Assembly: GCF_000732945.1 (NCBI RefSeq)
Contig: NZ_CP008944.1
Span: 2,092,767-2,156,766, forward strand
Direction: 5' to 3'
Source: Corynebacterium atypicum
GTDB lineage: Bacteria > Actinomycetota > Actinomycetes > Mycobacteriales > Mycobacteriaceae
Length of the DNA stretch: 64,000 bases
Both the position numbers and the translations under genes were made by a program. A model generated the notes under the pieces. That model did not search any database, was not told the DNA's origin, and saw only the letters and a program-made list of their open reading frames with translations. Positions within the stretch are counted from its first letter, which is position 1, and every line of letters starts with the position of its first letter. Shown here one piece after another: positions 9,200 through 15,009 of this stretch.

Positions 9200-9254
9200 T
9201 TGCATTAGCGAGTATGCCCCAAGGGGGCCAAGAAAATCGCTTGCGTTAGCGAGT
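9200..9254. repeat. 14-bp direct repeat beside attL
   Basis: TTGCATTAGCGAGT at 9200-9213 and TTGCGTTAGCGAGT at 9241-9254 differ at one base and are 41 bases apart. They lie between attL and the recombinase operon terminator and could be accessory binding sites for a recombinase or directionality factor. Confidence 0.5.
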
Positions 9255-9337
9255 GTATAGCGCGTTAGCTCTGACCTGCAGAAACGCTCCCCGAGCACTA
9301 TCACTTCGCTGCTGCCACGATTTCTGGGCATGAGAAA

Positions 9338-9368
9338 AGCCCGTCCGGCGCTCATGCACGAACGGGCT
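9338..9368 (-). terminator. Terminator of the recombinase operon
   Basis: On the minus strand AGCCCGTTCG, an 11-base loop and CGGACGGGCT form a 10-bp stem with one mismatch, followed by TTTTC. It lies 20 bases after the stop of the first serine recombinase. Confidence 0.75.
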
Positions 9369-9388
9369 AAAAATTTCCCTCTAACCTC

Positions 9389-10960
9389 CTACAGCTGAAC
9401 CCTCACTACCTCACCAACTCGGAACACGAACCGGATCGTATCCTCGTCTACGATGGCGTGGTCGATGAGTGCGCTCCACTGTGAGGGGCGGAACTCGCTC
9501 ACAGGTTCGCCCGCCAGATCGCCTAGGGCTGTAGTGACGGCGGCATGCTTGGCAGTGTTCGCTGCAATATCTGCCTCTAGGCTCGCTTTGCATGCGAGTG
9601 TCTTACGGTAGGCAGTATCGAGCTCTGTGTACTTGTTTTGGTAGGCGTCTTGGTCGAGCGCGCGTTGCTGGTTTTCCGCAATCAGTGCTTCGATCTGCTC
9701 AGTGAGTTCCACGATTTTCGCCTGGCAGGCGGCGGCTTGTTCTTCCATGCGGCTCGTATCAAACATGGAGTCAAAGATTTGCAGTAGGTGGCTTTGCCGT
9801 GACTGGCGGGCGATCAGTTGGTTGAGTGCTTGGACGAAAGCGTTCTTGATATGTTCGTCCTTCACAGTCGCGCTGCTGCAAGGGTGTTCGACTGCGTATT
9901 TGTGGTTGCATTGCCAGACTGTGTACTTATATTTCGTGTTCGACGCCCACGTTTTACGCCCATACCATGCACCACACTGCGCACACTTGAGCCGGGTGGA
10001 GAATAAGCCGACTTTTGCTGACGATATGTTGCCATGCCTGGTGGTGAGCTCGTATTGCACCTGATCCCAGATACGCGGTTCGATGATCGGCTCATGATTA
10101 CCTGATACATAGTATTGGGGTACTTCGCCTTCGTTGACCTTCATCTTCTTAGTAAGGAAATCGGTGGTGAACGTCTTTTGCAGCAGGGCATCGCCCTTGT
10201 ATTTTTCATTCGACAGGATGGAACGCACTGTCGACGTTGACCACACCTCTTTCCCACGCGGGGTGAGAATCTTGCGGGTAGCGAGCTCGGTTTTGATCTC
10301 ACTGATAGCCATCCCGTCAAGGAAAAGCTGGTAGATCAACCGGACAGTCGGTGCCTGGGTTTCGTCAATGACGAGGTTACCGTCCGCTCCTTTCTTGTAT
10401 CCGAGCAGCGACTTGTAGGGCACCATGACTTTTCCATCGGCAAAACGTTTCCTGTGTCCCCAGGTGACGTTTTCGGAGATAGAGCGGGATTCTTCTTGCG
10501 CCAGTGAGCTCATGATCGTGATCAATAGCTCGCCTTTGGCGTCGAAGGTGTAAATATTTTCCTTCTCAAAATAGACCTCGACGCCTGCGTCTTTGAGCTT
10601 GCGCACGGTAGTGAGCGAGTCGACGGTGTTGCGTGCGAACCGGGACACGGATTTGGTGAGGATCAGATCGATTTTGCCTGCCAGGGCATCATCGATCATG
10701 GTTTGGAATCCCTCACGGCGCTTCATAGAGGTGCCAGAGATACCTTCGTCGCAGTACATGCCCGCGAACTGCCAATCATTACGGGAGCGAATGTAGGTGG
10801 TGTAGTAGTCGATTTGCGCCTCATATGATGAGGTTTGTTCTTCCATCTCGGTAGAGACTCGCGCGTAGGCGGCGACCTTTCTGCGTGCCGGTACCCCGGA
10901 CGGGGTTGTGACAGTTCCGGGTTTCTTTGTTGCGGGTATCGCAGTGACCGTGCGACTCAT
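9389..10960 (-). CDS. Large serine recombinase (integrase), coiled-coil bearing
   Basis: Site-specific recombinase of 523 residues. Resolvase catalytic domain at about 30-180 with the nucleophile serine in AYARVSTE and the arginines of SVSRFARNTVD. The recombinase domain follows (about 190-290), then a zinc ribbon (LKCAQCGAWYG with later C/C) and a long coiled coil (about 410-490, MEEQAAACQAKIVELTEQIE). The coiled coil is the element that controls direction in serine integrases such as phiC31 and A118 Int. The ATG overlaps the stop of the second recombinase (ATGA). It probably integrates the phage at tRNA-Gly, alone or with its partner. Confidence 0.92.
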   Translation of the reverse strand: MSRTVTAIPATKKPGTVTTPSGVPARRKVAAYARVSTEMEEQTSSYEAQIDYYTTYIRSRNDWQFAGMYCDEGISGTSMKRREGFQTMIDDALAGKIDLILTKSVSRFARNTVDSLTTVRKLKDAGVEVYFEKENIYTFDAKGELLITIMSSLAQEESRSISENVTWGHRKRFADGKVMVPYKSLLGYKKGADGNLVIDETQAPTVRLIYQLFLDGMAISEIKTELATRKILTPRGKEVWSTSTVRSILSNEKYKGDALLQKTFTTDFLTKKMKVNEGEVPQYYVSGNHEPIIEPRIWDQVQYELTTRHGNISSAKVGLFSTRLKCAQCGAWYGRKTWASNTKYKYTVWQCNHKYAVEHPCSSATVKDEHIKNAFVQALNQLIARQSRQSHLLQIFDSMFDTSRMEEQAAACQAKIVELTEQIEALIAENQQRALDQDAYQNKYTELDTAYRKTLACKASLEADIAANTAKHAAVTTALGDLAGEPVSEFRPSQWSALIDHAIVDEDTIRFVFRVGEVVRVQL

Positions 10961-12207
10961 GCCAACCTCCCCTCACTGGTTAAGCCCACCGGCGTCATAG
11001 TTCCATCCGCGAGGTGGAATGTGAGCTGGTGCGGGAAGGCTTCAATCATCACGATCTGCTCGCCAACCTGGACGGGGTCGAAACTTTGGGTGCCGAGCAT
11101 GTCTGCGCAGGCTTGTTCGAGGAGTGTTTCGCGTAGGTTGTGCCCCCTACAGGGGTTGCCGTTCCCGGTGCAGGCACTCCAGCACCGCCAAAACTTATAC
11201 GAGGTTCCAGACTTGTAGGTGCGGGTTTTGCGTTGATAGTTCTTCCCGCACGCGCCGCAGCAGATCCGTCCAGTGAACACGCCCGTGTTCTTTGACGGGG
11301 TCGCCGCCGGACCAATCTCGCGCCGATGAGCGATTTCTGCTTGCACCGCGTCAAACATCTCCTCGTCAATGATTGGTGGGAGGGCTTGCTCAACCCAGTA
11401 TCGCGGCAGCTCCCCGTCGTTGAGGGCACATGTGGGTGCTTGGATTGTGGGGCGGTACATTTTCTGTAGCATTTGGCAGCCCTTGTAGCGCTCATTTTCG
11501 AGCATGCGACGAAACACTGACCCGTAGAAGCGTCCTCCACCGCGCGAACGCGCCCCTTGACCATTGAGGATCGCGGCTGTCTTTTCCGGGCTGATCCCAT
11601 CGAGATAATTGGCAAACAGTAAGCGCACAATCTTGGCTTCATCTTCAATGATGGTGAACTGGCCGTCTGCCCAGCTATAGCCGTAGACGACGAAAGAATT
11701 TGTGCCACCGTTCTTGTACCGGTTACGGATTGCCCATTTGACGTTCTGGGACAGGGAACGGGATTCTTCTTGAGCAAACGACGCCAACAAGGTCAGCAGG
11801 AGTTCTCCGTCAGCGCTGAGAGTGTCGATGCGTTCGCGTTCGAAGCGCACAGCCACACCAAGGTCTTTCAGCTCACGAACCGTAGCGAGCAGGTCGACAG
11901 TGTTGCGGGCAAGGCGCGAGATCGATTTACACAACACAAGATCGATCTTTCCTGCTCTGGCTGTGTTCATCAGGTCGGCCAGGCCTTGCCGGGATTTCAT
12001 CGAAGTGCCAGTAACCCCTTCGTCAGTGAATACACCCGCATAGGCCCATCCGGGCGTGGATTGGATCAGGCGCGAATAATACGACACTTGCGCCGATAGG
12101 GATGCTAACTGCTCGACGGCGTTGGTTGAGACCCGCGTGTATGCTGCTACGTTGACCAGTTTCGGGGTCGGCGGCCGAACTGGTGTCACCACACTAACTT
12201 GTGCCAC
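10957..12207 (-). CDS. Second large serine recombinase, short form
   Basis: About 416 residues with the same architecture as its neighbour: resolvase domain with serine in AYTRVSTN and SISRLARNTVD, recombinase domain, and a zinc ribbon (ICCGACGKNY and CRGHN). It ends soon after the ribbon and has no coiled coil. I placed the start at the GTG 12207-12205, after AAAGGAG; a GTG at 12237 lies before this ribosome-binding site and is rejected. Its end overlaps the first recombinase by four bases, so both are made together. Paired serine recombinases are known from SCCmec (CcrA/CcrB). Whether both are needed here is unknown. Confidence 0.9.
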   Translation of the reverse strand: MAQVSVVTPVRPPTPKLVNVAAYTRVSTNAVEQLASLSAQVSYYSRLIQSTPGWAYAGVFTDEGVTGTSMKSRQGLADLMNTARAGKIDLVLCKSISRLARNTVDLLATVRELKDLGVAVRFERERIDTLSADGELLLTLLASFAQEESRSLSQNVKWAIRNRYKNGGTNSFVVYGYSWADGQFTIIEDEAKIVRLLFANYLDGISPEKTAAILNGQGARSRGGGRFYGSVFRRMLENERYKGCQMLQKMYRPTIQAPTCALNDGELPRYWVEQALPPIIDEEMFDAVQAEIAHRREIGPAATPSKNTGVFTGRICCGACGKNYQRKTRTYKSGTSYKFWRCWSACTGNGNPCRGHNLRETLLEQACADMLGTQSFDPVQVGEQIVMIEAFPHQLTFHLADGTMTPVGLTSEGRLA

Positions 12208-12226
12208 GTTTTCTCCTTTCGTGTTA

Positions 12227-12269
12227 GGTCTATACACGCTCTAAACCAGGTGTTTATCCAGTCGTTTCG
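12227..12269 (-). repeat. Start-associated element B, copy 4 (upstream of second recombinase)
   Basis: Minus strand CGAAACGACTGGATAAA, then TTTAGAGCGTGTATAGACC. It matches the copies at 32337-32384, 31637-31685 and 30662-30710 and ends 20 bases before the GTG of the recombinase. The GGATAA also supplies the stop of the preceding SHOCT-like gene (ETTG-stop). Confidence 0.65.
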
Positions 12270-12463
12270 CCCACAATCTGTGGTTGATAGATCGGGCTCA
12301 ACGCCTGGAACAACAACCGATAGACACGCCGATACTCTGCGGGGGTTAGCACTCCTCGACCTGCCAGCATGCTCAACGTGTGAGCGTCAGTAATGAAGGC
12401 GAGTTCTCGGGTGAACACCTCGGGCCTTGTCATCTGGTCGACCGTGGTGGCGAGCGTGTTCAT
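12254..12463 (-). CDS. Small SHOCT-like protein of the recombinase operon
   Basis: 69 residues, MNTLATTV to QIVGETTG. The segment LSMLAGRGVLTPAEYRRVYR fits the SHOCT-type short helix motif (leucine, glycine, acidic/tyrosine, hydrophobic pattern). The ATG at 12463 overlaps the stop of the preceding zinc-ribbon gene as ATGA. Small SHOCT-like proteins occur beside serine recombinase pairs in Gram-positive elements. Function unknown; a recombinase accessory role is only a guess from position. Confidence 0.7.
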   Translation of the reverse strand: MNTLATTVDQMTRPEVFTRELAFITDAHTLSMLAGRGVLTPAEYRRVYRLLFQALSPIYQPQIVGETTG

Positions 12464-12843
12464 GAGCGCCCACCTCGGGTGCCAAAGCGAGCACGCACAT
12501 AACAGGCGTGACAGCAATACTTTTGACCTGGCTTGTCCACGATCACGAAGCGGTGCCCGCAGTGTGCACAGGTCTGCTTGCGCACGGGCTCGGTTTTCTG
12601 CCGTTCCCGCCAAGCTTTATGCCTGCAGGCGGGCGAGCAAAACCGAGCACGAGCACCTCCCCGAATAGGGCTGGCACACCAGCGGCACACCCGCTGAGCC
12701 ACCACTGAACCGGCCTCGAGATTTCGGCTGGTGCAGTATGAACGGACCTGGTCACGGGTCAAGGCGCAAAACTCGGCAATCGCTTTATACCCCCAGCCTG
12801 CTGTGCGCAGGTTACGGATACGTTCTTCTTCAATGTTCTTCAC
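12460..12843 (-). CDS. Helix-turn-helix protein with two zinc ribbons
   Basis: 127 residues from a GTG at 12843. Residues 8-40 (IRNLRTAGWGYKAIAEF and following) read as a helix-turn-helix of the resolvase/sigma region 4 type. Two cysteine clusters follow, CRWCASPI with FCSPACRH, and CAHCGHRF with YCCHACY, each able to bind one zinc. It heads the four-gene recombinase operon in which every junction overlaps by four bases or is within 60 bases. A DNA-binding regulator or directionality factor for the recombinases is plausible but not shown. Its start codon is buried in a hairpin (12843-12870). Confidence 0.75.
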   Translation of the reverse strand: MKNIEEERIRNLRTAGWGYKAIAEFCALTRDQVRSYCTSRNLEAGSVVAQRVCRWCASPIRGGARARFCSPACRHKAWRERQKTEPVRKQTCAHCGHRFVIVDKPGQKYCCHACYVRARFGTRGGRS

Positions 12844-12870
12844 AGTGGGGTCACTCCCTTCACCCCACTG
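12843..12870 (-). promoter_or_regulatory. Hairpin covering the start of the zinc-ribbon gene
   Basis: In the transcript CAGTGGGGT and ACCCCACTG form a perfect 9-bp stem with a 10-base loop GAAGGGAGTG. The loop holds the ribosome-binding site, and the last stem base is the first base of the GTG start. The 5' arm is part of element A. The arrangement could control translation of the whole recombinase operon. Confidence 0.55.
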
Positions 12871-12895
12871 CCGACAAACCCGTATGTGTTAAATC
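12860..12895 (-). repeat. Start-associated element A, copy 1
   Basis: Plus strand TCACCCCACTGCCGAC, ten variable bases, GTGTTAAATC. All 26 fixed bases are identical in the copies at 43376-43411 and 48101-48136. It ends 17 bases before the start of the zinc-ribbon gene. Confidence 0.75.
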
Positions 12896-12913
12896 CGCCC
12901 GTAAAATGACGAA

Positions 12914-12970
12914 AAGCCCCGCCACCACCGGCTTCCCGAAAGTTGGGAAATCACAGTGATGACGGGGCTT
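12914..12970 (-). terminator. Terminator of the late (lysis) operon
   Basis: Arms at 12914-12928 and 12956-12970 match at 13 of 15 positions (core AAGCCCCG/CGGGGCTT), with an inner TTCCC/GGGAA stem. On the minus strand it is followed by TTTTC and a further T-rich stretch. It lies 25 bases after the endolysin stop and separates the late operon from the recombinase operon. Confidence 0.7.
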
Positions 12971-12995
12971 CAATACGCCACAGGAGCGTGCGGGG

Positions 12996-13808
12996 TTAGT
13001 AGCCGAGCTTGGCGTTCACTCGCGCTTGCACAGCGCTGTAGAGGTTTCCGAGACGGCGTTTACGCTCTTCGCCATTGCCGTACTCGCCACGGATCACGGC
13101 ATCGGCAAGAGCATCGATGTTGGGCCCGGCGGGCTTCGTGGGCGTTCGGCCGGAGAGCTTTTCGTTGACTCGCTGTTGGACGGCGGCGTAGTTGGCTCCG
13201 AGGCGACGCTTGCGCTCATCCCCGTTGCCGTAGTCGCCACGGATCACGGCATCGGCGAGAGCGTCGATGTCCGGTGTGGCTGGTGCTGGTACTGGGGTGT
13301 TGCCGGTCATCTGCTCATACCAAGACTGTGCTCGTGCCATATACGCGGCGTGCTGACTGCCTGCCAGCGAGGCGGGGCATTCGGTCGAGGAGAAGTTCTT
13401 GTGCCCGAACACGTTCTTCCCCCAGACCGGTCGGCCGAGACCGTAGAACTTGCAAACGGCCGCGACGAGGTGTGCTCCGTTATCAAGGCACGCCTCCGAC
13501 ACAGCCCATGAATCACTAGTCATGTCGGCGTGTTCGATGCCGATGGAGGTGGTGTTGGCTACCCAGTTTCCTGCGTGCCAGGCGGTATCACGGTCCCACA
13601 CCAACTGGCCTATGCGTCCGTCGGATTGAACTTGGTAGTGGGCGGAAGCAGGACGGGTTTGCCACACGTCGTAACATCCCTTGATGGTGAGGTTTCCGGC
13701 GTTGTGGTGGATGATGACCTTATCGATCCGTCTACCGTTCCTGCCGGGTGTGTAGTGCTTGTTCATGATGAGGCCGATATCGGCCTCAAGCGCGAACCAA
13801 TTCTTCAT
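12996..13808 (-). CDS. Endolysin: N-acetylmuramoyl-L-alanine amidase with two CPL-7 repeats
   Basis: Cuts the amide bond between muramic acid and the stem peptide to free progeny. Residues 15-165 are an amidase_2/PGRP-type domain with zinc ligands in IIHHNAG, a later H of FGHKNFSSTECP and the cysteine following. The C-terminus holds two CPL-7 (CW_7) cell-wall-binding repeats beginning DIDALADAVIRGDYGNGDER and NIDALADAVIRGEYGNGEER. The ATG at 13808 follows AAAGGAG by eight bases. No signal peptide, so export depends on the holin encoded immediately upstream. Confidence 0.93.
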   Translation of the reverse strand: MKNWFALEADIGLIMNKHYTPGRNGRRIDKVIIHHNAGNLTIKGCYDVWQTRPASAHYQVQSDGRIGQLVWDRDTAWHAGNWVANTTSIGIEHADMTSDSWAVSEACLDNGAHLVAAVCKFYGLGRPVWGKNVFGHKNFSSTECPASLAGSQHAAYMARAQSWYEQMTGNTPVPAPATPDIDALADAVIRGDYGNGDERKRRLGANYAAVQQRVNEKLSGRTPTKPAGPNIDALADAVIRGEYGNGEERKRRLGNLYSAVQARVNAKLGY

Positions 13809-13810
13809 GA

Positions 13811-14266
13811 CTAGTTCTCCTTTGTGTTTTCAGTGGTCGTTTCGGTCAGGGGTGGTCTGGTGTCGGCGCGGTTGGCAATCGCATCGAGCGCGCCACGCAT
13901 TTGGGCAGGAACAGGCAGGCCCAGGCGGGTGGCGTTCTCGATCAGCGAGATGCCTTCGTTGGACAGGTAGAAGAAAATGACCGCCGCACGCAGCACGCCT
14001 GGCGCGCCGAGAATATGGACGTCGATCAAATGGGCGAGCCCGACGAGGGTGAAGATAAGGATCTTGCGGCTGATACCCCTAAAACCGACGGATGAGCTGA
14101 GGCGGCGCTCTGAAATGGCGGCGAAGACGCCGGTGATGTAGTCGGCGATAGCGAAGACGATCAGCGCATAGACAAGGCCGTCGAGCCCTCCAAGATAAGC
14201 GGCGAGCCAAGCACCGAAACCGGCGATGCCGGTTTGGATGGCGTGCCAGATAGCGTGAATAGACAT
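13811..14266 (-). CDS. Phage holin (TcdE/holin_4 family)
   Basis: 151 residues with three hydrophobic segments (about 10-35, 60-80 and 85-105) and the family pattern DYITGVFAAISERRLSSS. It forms holes in the membrane for release of the amidase encoded three bases downstream. The ATG at 14266 is preceded by GGAAGGA; an in-frame upstream start at 14314 lacks this. The last 25 residues are hydrophilic and threonine/glutamate-rich. Confidence 0.85.
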   Translation of the reverse strand: MSIHAIWHAIQTGIAGFGAWLAAYLGGLDGLVYALIVFAIADYITGVFAAISERRLSSSVGFRGISRKILIFTLVGLAHLIDVHILGAPGVLRAAVIFFYLSNEGISLIENATRLGLPVPAQMRGALDAIANRADTRPPLTETTTENTKEN

Positions 14267-14280
14267 AAAGCGTGTTCCTT

Positions 14281-14357
14281 CCAGGGTGGGTGGGCAAATG
14301 AAAAATACCCCCACCCATCTGGGGTGAAGGCAACAAAGAATCCCGCGTCGTAGCGGG
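14281..14357 (-). other. Two hairpins before the holin gene
   Basis: CCAGGGTGGGTGGG (14281-14294) pairs with CCCCCACCCATCTGG (14308-14322), and CCCGC/GCGGG (14342-14357) forms a small second hairpin. They could tune read-through or translation at the start of the lysis genes. Confidence 0.4.
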
Positions 14358-14579
14358 TTACATGGTCGGGTCAGTCAAGACCTCCAAGATCGGCAGGCTC
14401 AAGTCGAAGGACGCCGCCTTGGGTGCTGGTAGTTCGTGGGCTTTGATAGCCTCTGCGGGTGGTGCAGGCGTGGCATCGGATTCAATTGGGACGATCGGCA
14501 ACTGCACCTCATCGTCAGGCGTTGACTCATCAGCGGAGACTTCGGTGAGTTCTTTGCTCTTTTCTTCTTCGGCGCTCAT
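14358..14579 (-). CDS. Small acidic phage protein, unknown
   Basis: 73 residues, very acidic and rich in Glu, Ala and Pro, ending LEVLTDPTM. It lies between the DUF1617 gene, which it overlaps by four bases (ATGA), and the holin. The position after the tail fibre is often held by small tail or chaperone-like proteins. No domain recognised. The tight overlap supports it being a real gene. Confidence 0.6.
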   Translation of the reverse strand: MSAEEEKSKELTEVSADESTPDDEVQLPIVPIESDATPAPPAEAIKAHELPAPKAASFDLSLPILEVLTDPTM

Positions 14580-14998
14580 GTGTTGTCCTTGGTGATCGCG
14601 TCGTAGAGAACGTCGTAGGCCTCGGCCGCTTCGCCAGACAGCTCACCGTCATAGCCATCAAGAAGTGTTTTCACGTCCTTGTCGTGGCCGTCGTAGGTTG
14701 GCCCCGACACTTCAGCAATCGAGGTCAGCAGATTCTGACGGGCATCGAGAAATTCACTCGCTTTGTCGGGGTCAGCGAGCATGAAGGTGCCGTCGTCAGC
14801 GAACACTGGGCGACCACTCTCATCGAGGCTCGCATAGTGGGTGACGAGGTCGTATTCATCTTCCCCAAACCGAGCAATCGCCTCCCTCACCAACGTCAGA
14901 AGTTTCGAGCGAGCACGGGACTGTGCCGCCTTCAACGGCATATTGGTGAGTAGGTCGGCGACGGGTTGGAGCTGCTGGTTGGCGAGCATGATGCGCAT
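14576..14998 (-). CDS. DUF1617 family phage protein
   Basis: 140 residues starting MRIMLANQQLQPVADLL, which matches the start pattern of the DUF1617 family found downstream of tail fibre genes in Gram-positive phages. Mostly helical and acidic. The family has no known function. It follows the fibre gene by 11 bases and overlaps the next gene by four. Confidence 0.75.
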   Translation of the reverse strand: MRIMLANQQLQPVADLLTNMPLKAAQSRARSKLLTLVREAIARFGEDEYDLVTHYASLDESGRPVFADDGTFMLADPDKASEFLDARQNLLTSIAEVSGPTYDGHDKDVKTLLDGYDGELSGEAAEAYDVLYDAITKDNT

Positions 14999-15009
14999 AG
15001 GTGTTCTCC

